Shown piece by piece: positions 35,101-44,737 of a stretch of DNA of 64,000 nucleotides (the stretch's first letter is position 1; every line of letters begins with the position of its first letter). The position numbers were made by a program, and so were the translations under genes. Source of the DNA: Streptomyces calvus (lineage in GTDB: Bacteria; Actinomycetota; Actinomycetes; Streptomycetales; Streptomycetaceae); NCBI RefSeq assembly GCF_006782915.1, contig NZ_VCNP01000064.1, positions 1 to 64,000 on the forward strand, written 5' to 3'. The notes beneath the pieces are model-generated. The model was not told where the DNA came from, searched no databases, and worked only from the letters and a program-made list of their open reading frames with translations.

Positions 35101-38100
35101 AAACACTCTCCGAGCAGGAGTGCACCCGCAACACCTACGTCCACAACACCGACGCGCACCTGATCGGCCTGATCTCCCAGAGCCGGACGATCGCCGTGCC
35201 CTGCTCCCGGTACGACGGCGCGAACTACGCCACGCACCTGCTGAAATCGGTCCGCACCAGCTACGACACCCTCGCCTACGCCGCCACACCGCTCAAGGGC
35301 CTGCCCACCACCGTCGCCGAATCCAACGGCGCGGGCAACGCACACAGCGTCATCACCACCACCACGTATGATCCGCTCGGCCGTATCCGCAAGGTCACCA
35401 GGCCGGATCAGGGCACCACCGAGAACGTCTACACGCCCGCCGACACCGGAGGCCCGCTCACCGGCCTCAAAACCGTCAACGCCCTCGGGCACGCCACCAC
35501 GACCACGTTCGACCCCGGCCGCTCCCTCCCCCTCACCGTCACCGACCCCAACGGCCGCGTGACCCGGTACGAGTACGACGACCTCGGCCGCCTGGTCAAG
35601 GGCTGGTCCCCGATCCGCTCCAGCGGCACCCAGACCCCCGACGTCCAGATCAGCTACCAACAGGCCACCGCCACCCCCTCCAGGACCAGCCCTGCTGCCG
35701 TCACCACCAAGACGATCAAGGACGACGGCAGCTACACCTCCTCGGTCACCATCTACGACGGCCTGCTCCGCCCGGTCCAGACCCAGAACGAGGCCCACGG
35801 CCCCGGCCGCATCATCACCGACACCTCCTACGACGACCACGGCCGGCCCAGCATCGTCACCAGCGGCTACCTCGCCGCAGGCCAGCCGACCACAGCGCTG
35901 TTCGCACCCAAGTCCACGACACTCATCCCCAGCTACGTAAAGACCCAGTACGACGGCATGGGCCGCACCGTCCGCCAAGCGACCTACCACGACGGTGACT
36001 TCCAGCACGAGACCTTCACGTCGTACGGGCCAAACACGGTGCACGTGAACCCCCCGGGCAACACCACTCCGGCAACATGGACCACCACCGACGCCCTCGG
36101 CCGGGTCACCGAGATCGAGCAGTACACCGACGCCGGCCAGTCCACCACCCGATCGACCCGCTACGCCTACGACGTCCGCGGCAACCGCTCGGAAGTCACC
36201 GACCCGGCCGGCAACAAGTGGACCTACAAGTACGACGTACGCAGCCGCATAGTCGAAGCCACCGACCCGGACACCGGCACCACCAAGACCACCGCGTACG
36301 ACGGCGCCGATCGCCCCCTCACCACCGTCGACGCCAACGGCAAGACCCTGCACACGACCTACGACGTGCTCGGACGAGTGACGGCTGTCCGCGAGGGTTC
36401 AGCCACGGCCAGCCCGATCAAATCCTTCACCTTCGACGCCGTCGGCGCCCTCGGCCTGCCGGTCGCCTCGACCCGCCACACCGCGGACGGCGACTACGTC
36501 ACCAAGATCACCGGCTACACCACCGACTACCAGCCCACCGGGCAGGACATCACCATCCCCGCCAACACCAAGACCACCGGGCTTTCCGGCACCTACAGCT
36601 ACACCTACGGCTACACGCCGACCGGCAAGCCCCTCTCGGTGACCTACCCGTCAAAGGGCGGCATCTCCTCCGAGAAGGTGGTCACCCGCTACAGCGAGGA
36701 CGGCCTGCCCGAGTCCACGTCCGGCTCCAGCTGGTACACCGCCGACGTCACCTACTCCCCGTTCGGCGAAGTCCTCCGCACCATCTCCGGCTCCCAGCCC
36801 TACCGCGTGTGGACCACGAACTTCATCGACCCGCGCACCAAACGCCTCCAGCGCACCGTCGCCGACCGCGAGACCGCCTCACCTCACCGCATCACCGACA
36901 GCTACTACTCCTACGACGCCTCCGGCACCATCACCTCGAATTCCCGCAAGCTGAGCGAAGCCTCAGGCTCCACCTGGGACACCCAGTGCTACACCTACGA
37001 CGCCCTTGGTGAACTCGTCCACGCCTGGACCTCCACCATCACCCCCACCAGCACAGGCAACGGCTGCAAAACCGCCAACGGTGCCACCTTCGGCTACCGC
37101 ACCGACTACGCCACCTCGTCCGGCCCCGTCGCGGACGCCCCGAACGAGGCCACCGACACCTCCAGCCCGGACGCCTCGCTGACCAACACGCTCGCCGCAG
37201 CCGCCCCGGCCGCCGGCACGGTGGCGACTTCCGCCACCGCCTACCGCCAGGCATTCACCTACGACTGGATCGGCAACCGCTCCACCCTCACCGAGCACAA
37301 CGTCACCGACCCCACCAAGAACATCACCTATCACTCCGGCTACGGCACCACCGCCGGAAACGGCGCCACCGAACCAGTCACCCCCCAGCCCCACACCCTG
37401 GCCTGGGTCTCCACCACCCCCACCGGCTCCGGCAGCGCCTACACCTACGACCCGGCCGGCAACACCACCAAGCGCGACCTCCCCGACGACACCCAAAGCC
37501 TCACCTGGACCGCCGAGAACAAGCCGGCCACCGTGACCACCGGCGCCACCACCGTCAACTACACCTACGACACCGGCGGCCAACGCCTGCTGGAAAACTC
37601 CAGCGAAGGCTCCACCCTTTACCTTCCCGGCGGCGAACTCACCACTGACGCCACCGGAAAGATCACCAAGGCGACCCGCAACTACGCCCACCCCGGCGCC
37701 CCCACAGTCGTCCGCACCTCAAACGGCACCAGCACCGGCCACACCCTCAACATCCAACTCGCCGACCATCTGGGTACCGCCAACACCACCATCCAGATGG
37801 CCGCCAACCAGCCGGTGACCAGGCGGGCCTTCAAGCCCTTCGGCGAAGCCCGCGGCCCCAAGCCGACCGCCTGGCCGGACAAGCGCAGCTACCTGGGCGT
37901 CGGCATCGACGACACCGCCACCGGACTGACGCACATCGGCGCACGCGAGTACGACCAGGTCAACGGCCGATTCATCAGCGCGGATCCCCTGCTGGACATC
38001 ACAGACCCGTTGCAGATGAACGGCTACTCCTACGCCAGGAACAGCCCCATCAGCACCAGCGATCCCGACGGCCTGAAGCCGGTCACCGATTGCTACAGAG

Positions 38101-39263
38101 GCTGCCAGGACGGCAATCACACCTACCGGGACTGGATGGTCCCTAACGGTAACGGAGGTTGGTCTTACCGTTACGAAGGCGCCACTTACACCTATGACGT
38201 GGAGGGTGACCTTCACAGCGTCAACCGATTCGGCAGTCACCATCCGCAGCTGGGCACAAAGACCGTCATCAAGCCGTATGACCTGGCAGCCCAGAAGAAA
38301 TCACTCAAATTCGTGGCCTCCCTCGTCGTCCCTGATGTTGAGTCATGGAAAAAGGTGATTTCTGGAGAGGCAGACGGCTGGGACTACCTTGGCGTCGCAT
38401 CGGATATCCCCTTCGTGAAGGCTTTGAAGCTGGTACCCGATTCGGTTGCGAAAAAGGGTAAAGGTGCAGTCGAAGAATGGCTCAGGAAGTACGCATCAGG
38501 ATGTAAGTGCTTCCTTGCCGGCACCCAAGTCCTCATGGCCGACGGCAAGACCAAGGAAATCGAGAAGATCGAGGTCGGCGACGAGGTTGTTGCCACAGAC
38601 CCGGAAACAGGGGAGACCCGCCTCCGGAAGGTCACCCGCCTGATCGTCACCGAAGACGACAAGCACTTCAACGAACTGACCATCGAAACACCCGGCGGAC
38701 CTGAGAAGCTCACCGCTACACACGAACACCCCTTCTGGGTTCCCGAGATCGGCGCCTGGGTCGAGGCCCGCAACCTCGCCGCCGGCCAGACGCTCAGAAC
38801 TCCCGACGGCACCACCGTCCGTATCATCAGCAACCGGGCATACACCAAGCACGCCCGGACGTACAACCTCACAGTCGAAGACCTGCACACGTACTATGTG
38901 CTGGCGGGGCAGACGCCGGTACTCGTTCACAACAGCAACTGTGGCGTCCGTAAGCACGACAAAGCCAGGGGTGCCGCCGGTGTTGATGAAATGACGGCGA
39001 CGTTTGAGAAGTTCTACAAGAAGTCCGATATATACAGCGAGAGCTACGGGAACGGGCTCGAACTCTGGACTCCCTATGGCGTTCGTCAAGTGGATATCGC
39101 GGTCAGGCAGCCAAACGGCAGTCTTCACCTTTACGAGGTGAAGGTGAATAAATCGAACTACACAAGGGGCCAGCGAAGGAAGGACGAATGGCTAGCGAAG
39201 ACGTACGGGTTTGAAACTTCGGTAGTCCGTCGCAGTACAGAGTGTCCGATCTGCAACCCCTAA
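32151..39263 (+). CDS. Secreted Rhs polymorphic toxin with HINT domain
   Basis: 2370 residues from GTG 32151. It has a signal peptide (RRAVVAAAGAAVLVGLLPTA). A SpvB/TcdB-like shell start follows (WSYPLTVPAPPAGPTPTIAL). YD/Rhs repeats span about residues 1070-1900. The Rhs core spans about 1920-1980 (LTHIGAREYDQVNGRFISAD, MNGYSYARNSP). A HINT autoprocessing domain spans about 2118-2260 (CKCFLAGTQVLMADG, THEHPFWV, LVHNSN). The C-terminal tip is about 105 residues with VDIAVRQPNGSLHLYEVKVN, a D...ExK pattern of PD-(D/E)xK nucleases. The tip is probably released by the HINT domain and acts as a nuclease toxin on competitors. The next gene is probably its immunity gene. The nuclease assignment is inferred from the motif alone. 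Confidence 0.85.
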   Translation: MFGRTRISRSLRVRRAVVAAAGAAVLVGLLPTAAMAVPPVPPADEPGREALTLESLAKVVPADGAPVNQDVESLKTDVPQEMEAAPPGTDTPLPASTTTVTFPSSAARSSSAAVESQSLGEVPVTLAPAEGQPAPTGAWGVTVDARTEVTTQGVDGAVIRVDPPDTGAVPVSLSLDYGTFENLYGADWGSRLRLVQFPACYLITPDVEECQAYTELETVNDPDANTVSATIDPAADDPVTTASEGPTTQSAGSRLLDAEGSGDSTVIGAVDSGAGPGGSFKATPLASTGSWSHAGSSGAFVWSYPLTVPAPPAGPTPTIALTYNSQSVDGRTAVSSPQASWIGEGWDYDPGHIERRYRSCKDDRKTLDAGAPNNTAKTNKTSDLCWVSHNAVMSLAGRTTELVRVGTTDTYRLASDDGTQVTLKTGATNGDNDGEYWEVTTTDGTVYTFGRHEVGGGHANTSSVSTVPVFGNHPGEPCHATAFADSRCGAGKQQAWRWGLDKVTDVHGNVMVVNWKQETNYYAVRDKRKTPEAYERFAYPTTIDYGMRSDDLSNPSAQVSFGVKQRCLKSATACDAANFAKTDDPGAYRPWWDTPGNLNCKSTSKLCPGFPSFWTQMRLDTITTLGARPGVTGLGKVDVYALHQSFPDDWYDTSPGLWLNSITRTGYGPGDTTGTIQSKDGVSFAEYRVGSSSPLQSRLRDRQLPNLVRTGPKDQRPAFTRPRIGTVATEAGADIEVEYTGGCATPPSEDKEKANGTCYPVRWSPDGDERTPPKQWFNKYVVASVVETDKVTNHGVPIVTKYKYTGPAWAKSDDEFQRPALRTYSDWQGYRQVSVTQGSKTTSSKTGNDDPQSQSYSETRYFLGTGGEVKDTTGTHTLVSDDARQYAGLAAEVLTYKDSNKQLLQRTLNFPWSKQTASRSREAEDGSAMEPLLAHRVGIKRTDDIQSLDDGWQSKRTLTTVDDTYGLATEVESFVVKPDGTGGETLSEQECTRNTYVHNTDAHLIGLISQSRTIAVPCSRYDGANYATHLLKSVRTSYDTLAYAATPLKGLPTTVAESNGAGNAHSVITTTTYDPLGRIRKVTRPDQGTTENVYTPADTGGPLTGLKTVNALGHATTTTFDPGRSLPLTVTDPNGRVTRYEYDDLGRLVKGWSPIRSSGTQTPDVQISYQQATATPSRTSPAAVTTKTIKDDGSYTSSVTIYDGLLRPVQTQNEAHGPGRIITDTSYDDHGRPSIVTSGYLAAGQPTTALFAPKSTTLIPSYVKTQYDGMGRTVRQATYHDGDFQHETFTSYGPNTVHVNPPGNTTPATWTTTDALGRVTEIEQYTDAGQSTTRSTRYAYDVRGNRSEVTDPAGNKWTYKYDVRSRIVEATDPDTGTTKTTAYDGADRPLTTVDANGKTLHTTYDVLGRVTAVREGSATASPIKSFTFDAVGALGLPVASTRHTADGDYVTKITGYTTDYQPTGQDITIPANTKTTGLSGTYSYTYGYTPTGKPLSVTYPSKGGISSEKVVTRYSEDGLPESTSGSSWYTADVTYSPFGEVLRTISGSQPYRVWTTNFIDPRTKRLQRTVADRETASPHRITDSYYSYDASGTITSNSRKLSEASGSTWDTQCYTYDALGELVHAWTSTITPTSTGNGCKTANGATFGYRTDYATSSGPVADAPNEATDTSSPDASLTNTLAAAAPAAGTVATSATAYRQAFTYDWIGNRSTLTEHNVTDPTKNITYHSGYGTTAGNGATEPVTPQPHTLAWVSTTPTGSGSAYTYDPAGNTTKRDLPDDTQSLTWTAENKPATVTTGATTVNYTYDTGGQRLLENSSEGSTLYLPGGELTTDATGKITKATRNYAHPGAPTVVRTSNGTSTGHTLNIQLADHLGTANTTIQMAANQPVTRRAFKPFGEARGPKPTAWPDKRSYLGVGIDDTATGLTHIGAREYDQVNGRFISADPLLDITDPLQMNGYSYARNSPISTSDPDGLKPVTDCYRGCQDGNHTYRDWMVPNGNGGWSYRYEGATYTYDVEGDLHSVNRFGSHHPQLGTKTVIKPYDLAAQKKSLKFVASLVVPDVESWKKVISGEADGWDYLGVASDIPFVKALKLVPDSVAKKGKGAVEEWLRKYASGCKCFLAGTQVLMADGKTKEIEKIEVGDEVVATDPETGETRLRKVTRLIVTEDDKHFNELTIETPGGPEKLTATHEHPFWVPEIGAWVEARNLAAGQTLRTPDGTTVRIISNRAYTKHARTYNLTVEDLHTYYVLAGQTPVLVHNSNCGVRKHDKARGAAGVDEMTATFEKFYKKSDIYSESYGNGLELWTPYGVRQVDIAVRQPNGSLHLYEVKVNKSNYTRGQRRKDEWLAKTYGFETSVVRRSTECPICNP

Positions 39264-39279
39264 CCTGAGAGGATGGCCA

Positions 39280-39606
39280 GTGAGTAGCGACTTCGGCTTC
39301 TGGAAGCGTTGCGTCGGGGACCCCGAGGAAGTCTTTGACGCCCTCGCTGAAGGTGACACTAGCGCCCTCGCCGTAAGCCCCGACGTGTTGCGTTTTCGGG
39401 AAGAATTGCTGGCTAGGTGGCCGGACATGAACGACGTTCTGGAGCCGTCTCAGTTTGACCTGGAGGAGGAGCCTGACGATGCATCCAAGTACGTCCTCCT
39501 GACCCTTTCGGTTCGCCAGCTTGACTATCTCCCGGAGATTCTCGACATGGCGAAGAGGAACGGACTCGTTGGATTTAGCGGAGTGGCGGGCGAGCCAATC
39601 GCCTGA
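39280..39606 (+). CDS. Probable immunity protein for the Rhs toxin
   Basis: A 108-residue acidic protein from GTG 39280, 16 bases after the toxin stop, with GAGAGGA upstream. Sequence features: FWKRCVGDPEEVFDALAEGD, LRFREELLARWPDMNDVLEP and LEEEPDDASKYVLLTLSVRQ. It has no signal peptide, so it stays in the cytoplasm as an immunity protein should. Small, acidic, unrelated genes directly after Rhs tips are nearly always cognate immunity genes. The specific family was not recognised. A strong terminator follows at 39621, closing the toxin-immunity unit. Confidence 0.7.
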   Translation: MSSDFGFWKRCVGDPEEVFDALAEGDTSALAVSPDVLRFREELLARWPDMNDVLEPSQFDLEEEPDDASKYVLLTLSVRQLDYLPEILDMAKRNGLVGFSGVAGEPIA

Positions 39607-39620
39607 TCATCCACAGGGGT

Positions 39621-39656
39621 GGCCCTGCCTCTTCGCTCAGGCGAAGAGGCAGGGCC
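39621..39656 (+). terminator. Strong hairpin terminator after the immunity gene
   Basis: A perfect 16-bp inverted repeat, GGCCCTGCCTCTTCGC / GCGAAGAGGCAGGGCC, with loop TCAG, 15 bases after the immunity stop. Confidence 0.8.
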
Positions 39657-39706
39657 GCTTCATGACCGGTAGGAGGCCTTACATCCTGCCCTGACGGCAG
39701 TAGTTG

Positions 39707-39751
39707 ACGGCAACGGCGGCGAACACTCTGGATGTTCGCCGCCGTTGCCGT
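39707..39751. repeat. Perfect 19-bp inverted repeat beside the integrase fragment
   Basis: ACGGCAACGGCGGCGAACA and its exact inverse flank a 7-base spacer. It lies eight bases beyond the stop of the minus-strand integrase fragment, so it may be that gene's terminator or part of an attachment region. Confidence 0.6.
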
Positions 39752-39758
39752 GCGTGGG

Positions 39759-40110
39759 TCAGGGGCGGTTGAGAGCGTTGCCGAGGGCAGTCAGGGCTTC
39801 GCGTTGGAGGCGGATGCGTACGTGGGCGTAGACGGTGGCGGTGACGCCGATGTGGGCGTGGCTGAGGAGCTCCTTGATCACGACGAGTTCGACTCCCTGC
39901 TCCACGAGCAGGGTGGCGGTGGAGTGGCGGAGGTCGTGAAAGCGGATGCGGCGGAGGCCAGCACTGCGGAGGAGCGTGGTGAAGGCGCGGGTGAGGTTGG
40001 TCGGGTCGATCGCTCCGCCCTGCGCGGTGGTGAACACGTGCCCGCTGTCCTGCCACGTGGTGCCTGCGGCTTCCTGTTCGCGTTCTGCTGCTCGCGGTGG
40101 AGCTTCAAAT
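39759..40110 (-). pseudogene. Tyrosine recombinase (phage-type integrase) C-terminal fragment
   Basis: The minus strand encodes GHVFTTAQGGAIDPTNLTRA, RIRFHDLRHSTATLLVEQGV (the HxxR motif), IKELLSHAHIGVTATVYAHV (His and catalytic Tyr) and LTALGNALNRP. About 115 residues of the catalytic C-terminus remain. The core-binding domain and first Arg are gone, cut near 40110. It is a remnant of an integrative element. Confidence 0.8.
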
Positions 40111-40299
40111 GACCAGTCCGCGCTCACGTAGCTGCGGCAGGCAGACCTCCAGGCAGGCCTCCACCGAGGCGGCATCAGGCGGAGTTGCCACTCTGCGTGG
40201 CTGGGGGGAAGACGGCTATGCTCAGCAGATCCGGCAACCCGCACCTGGCTCTGTGGATCGTTCGCCGAGGAGGTCGGGCACGATGTCCCTTGCAGCGAC

Positions 40300-40575
40300 T
40301 TGGAGTTGTGGGCGGTGACCCGAGGCGACAAGGGCAACGTGGGTGTGCACTTCCGTGCACCGGTTTGCCCGGCCGACGTGCTTGCCGAGCGGTACTCGGC
40401 ACTCGTTGCCGCCGAGAGTGCCCAGGGCCGCACCCCGGAGCTGGACCGCATCACGTTCATCCGGTCGGACGCTGACGTTGCGGGCCTCGGCGGCCGCAGC
40501 GCCGACTTCCTGTCGGTGCTCGCTGCCCGCCACGCCGCGAGCGACCCAACCGATCAGACCCACGCGCGGAGGTAG
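40300..40575 (+). CDS. Hypothetical protein, start uncertain
   Basis: The frame from TTG 40300 (or GTG 40315) gives LWAVTRGDKGNVGVHFRAPV, ALVAAESAQGRTPELDRITF and RSDADVAGLGGRSADFLSVL. Coding-like codon use continues upstream of the start without an ATG, so this may be the 3' part of a larger lost gene. No family was recognised with confidence. Confidence 0.35.
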   Translation: MELWAVTRGDKGNVGVHFRAPVCPADVLAERYSALVAAESAQGRTPELDRITFIRSDADVAGLGGRSADFLSVLAARHAASDPTDQTHARR

Positions 40576-40622
40576 CCGATGACGGCAGGCCCAGGAGCGT
40601 CAAGCAGCATCCGGCTGGAGGG

Positions 40623-41080
40623 ATGACCGGCTCCGAGGTGAACGAGGTAGTTCTCGCAGGCCTGGCCCAGGAACTGTCTAGAGCCGCCCGTACCCGTGCC
40701 CCCGTCCGATTACTGTCCGAGCGCTTCCCGGGCCTGACTCTGCAGGGCGCCTCCCGCATCCAGCAGATCAACGTGCGGGCGCGGGTAGCGGCGGGGGCCC
40801 GGGTGGCCGGTCACAAGATCGGGCTCACCTTGGCCGCCATGCAGGAGCAGATGGGCATTCACGAGCCCGACTCCAGCTTCGTCTTCCACGAGATGGTCGC
40901 ACCCAGCGGGGCCGGCTGCGGTCGGTCGACTTTATGAACCCGAGGATCGAATCGGAGATCGCTGTCCGGCTCGGCCGCGACATCGTGAAGCCCTGCGGCC
41001 TGGGCGCCGTCCGCTCGGCTGTGGCGGAATTTTTCCTGGCGTTCGAGATTCTCGTTCGCCACGATCAGTTCGCGCTGGCA
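40623..41080 (+). pseudogene. 2-keto-4-pentenoate hydratase-like N-terminal fragment
   Basis: LLSERFPGLTLQGASRIQQI, NVRARVAAGARVAGHKIGLT and AAMQEQMGIHEPDSSFVFHE match the start of MhpD/HpaH-type hydratases of aromatic meta-cleavage pathways. A frameshift near 40930 then gives MNPRIESEIAVRLGRDI. The catalytic C-terminal half is replaced by a Tn3 transposase fragment at about 41080. It is non-functional. Confidence 0.7.
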
Positions 41081-41081
41081 C

Positions 41082-41365
41082 TTGGAGCTGCACCAGGCCG
41101 ACGAGCGCGCTGTCGCCGAGGTCGCCGCCCGCCTAGTGCCGGCCGAGGGCTGCACCCGCGGCCTGGACGCGCTGGGCTTCACCGACCTGACCGGCGACGG
41201 CCCCGCCCAGAGTGATGCGACCGCGCAGGACGACGAAGACGACGTGGAGTCGGTGCTCTCGGACATCAAGGCCCATCCGGGCAACGTCAGCCTCAACTCG
41301 CTGCTGGACGAAATCTCCAAGCTCAAGCAAGTCCGCACCGTCGGCATTCCGGAGAAGGCACCGGG
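41082..41365 (+). pseudogene. Tn3-family transposase fragment
   Basis: ELHQADERAVAEVAARLVPA, then DDVESVLSDIKAHPGNVSLN and SLLDEISKLKQVRTVGIPEK. This resembles the DUF4158 N-terminal region of Tn3-family transposases, where a 'SL..ML.EI.KL..VRA.GLP' segment is conserved. About 95 residues remain. It is joined to the hydratase fragment on the left and cut by an IS5-family element on the right. Confidence 0.6.
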
Positions 41366-41388
41366 GTCGGCGTACAGGTCGTGGGCGC

Positions 41389-43361
<1,973 letters not shown>

Positions 43362-43547
43362 GCGCTGCTGGGGTGTCAGCCTTGTCTAACGGATTGCTCC
43401 CTCCGCGCCCTTCTGCACGGCCACCCTGCGCCTTTGCGCCACCCAGAGTCGCCGGCCGCCCCTTCAAGCCCGCTATCCGACCGTGCGAAGCCGAAGTGGT
43501 ATGCCTCTCACAGGACCGGGCCGGGTTACAGGCAGACGACCAGCACG

Positions 43548-43583
43548 GCCGTGGGCCCATCCACAGCTTGATGGGCCCACGGC
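43548..43583 (-). terminator. Terminator of the parAB operon
   Basis: A perfect 13-bp inverted repeat, GCCGTGGGCCCAT / ATGGGCCCACGGC, with a 10-base loop, 20 bases beyond the parB stop. Confidence 0.8.
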
Positions 43584-43603
43584 GTGGTTGAGGCGCATCC
43601 GAG

Positions 43604-44737
43604 TCAGCCGATGCGTGTGGCGGCTTCCTCGGTGAAGGATCGTGCCAGCTCGCTGGCCCGCGCTGGGTCTCTGTCGAGTGCCTTGCTGTTGAGCAGTTCC
43701 AGAAGGGTGAAGAAGGCGTCGTTGTCCTTGACCCTTACGTCCAGCAGCAACGCGAGTTCGCCGGGCTTGTCGAACGGCACCCGGCGAGCTTGCTGTTCGG
43801 GACTCGCGTCCCTGTGGTTGGGGGAGGAGTCGGCGCGCGGCTCAGGGAAGTGCTCTGCTGCTGCCGAGCTTCCAGTCGCCGCCTCGCGAGTCGACTCGTC
43901 GCCCTCGCTTTTCGAGTTCTCTTCCACGGAGCCGGTGATTACGTCGTAATCACCGGCAGGGCTATCGGTTGTGGTCTCGTCAGCAGTTGATGTCCGTCGC
44001 GTCGCACGGCGGCTCGGCGTGCGTGCCGCCTCCTTGGCCGTTCGTTCAGCCTTGAGCTCTTCCAGGGCTGCTTCCTGCTGTTCGACAGGCTTGTTGCCGA
44101 CTGCGCGCAGGAGGTCGATGGGTTCCTGCCCGATGCGGGCCTGGAGTTCCGGGGTCAGGTTGAGCAGGGCAAGGCGCTGGGAGACCCAGCCTTGGGAGCG
44201 GTGCAGGCGCTTGGCGAGGGCTCGCTGGCTGCCGTGGATTTCCAGCAGCCGCTGAAGGGCGCGGGCTTCGTCGAGTTCTTCGAGGGCCTGGCGGTGGATG
44301 TTGGCCACGAGGGCGGATTCGAGGAGCTCTTCGGGGGTCGAGCCCTGGTTGTCGCTGACCATGACTGCGAGCTTGTCGAGGCCGGCCTCGCGGGCTGCGG
44401 CGAGGCGGCTGCTGCCGTCGACAACGACGTGGGTGGTATCCGGCTCGAGGTCAGCTTCGCGTTCTGGGTTGGCCTTGACGTAGGCGTCGCGGTTCATCAC
44501 CGTGATGGCCTGCTTCTGACCGTGGGTCTTCAGACTGCCTGCAAGGTCAGTGAGGTCCCCGAGACTGGAGCGGGGGTTGTCCGGGTTGAGGCTGATTCGG
44601 TTGACGGGGAGTTCTGTGGGTGGGGCGATTCCCTCAGTGGGGACGCCCGTGGCGGCGGCGACGGCCTGACGGCGTGCGCTGACCGTACGCACTCCCCCGC
44701 CGAACCGGCCGGAGCCCAGCTGATCAGCCTTGCTCAC
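43604..44737 (-). CDS. parB: ParB partition protein
   Basis: 377 residues from GTG 44737, overlapping the parA stop by GTGA. The N-terminal ParB/Srx-type domain is ELPVNRISLNPDNPRSSLGD, HVVVDGSSRLAAAREAGL and ESALVANIHRQALEELDEAR. The helix-turn-helix is QRALAKRLHRSQGWVSQRLA. A basic linker and an acidic C-terminal dimerisation region follow. ParB binds parS sites and loads onto DNA; ParA moves the complex. One GATTACGTCGTAATC palindrome lies inside this gene, coding for DYDVI. The gene ends in a strong terminator. The length is in the plasmid-ParB range. Confidence 0.9.
   Translation of the reverse strand: MSKADQLGSGRFGGGVRTVSARRQAVAAATGVPTEGIAPPTELPVNRISLNPDNPRSSLGDLTDLAGSLKTHGQKQAITVMNRDAYVKANPEREADLEPDTTHVVVDGSSRLAAAREAGLDKLAVMVSDNQGSTPEELLESALVANIHRQALEELDEARALQRLLEIHGSQRALAKRLHRSQGWVSQRLALLNLTPELQARIGQEPIDLLRAVGNKPVEQQEAALEELKAERTAKEAARTPSRRATRRTSTADETTTDSPAGDYDVITGSVEENSKSEGDESTREAATGSSAAAEHFPEPRADSSPNHRDASPEQQARRVPFDKPGELALLLDVRVKDNDAFFTLLELLNSKALDRDPARASELARSFTEEAATRIG
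43932..43956. repeat. parS-like palindrome 1 (inside parB)
   Basis: GATTACGTCGTAATC at 43937-43951, extended by CCGGT/ACCGG arms to a 25-bp palindrome (odd length, central T unpaired). Same core as the other three sites near parAB. Confidence 0.65.

Noticed and set aside
33954-36353. Long minus-strand open frame of about 800 codons
   Set aside because: Antisense shadow of the Rhs repeats; Gly/Val/Asp-rich composition with no domain or start signal.
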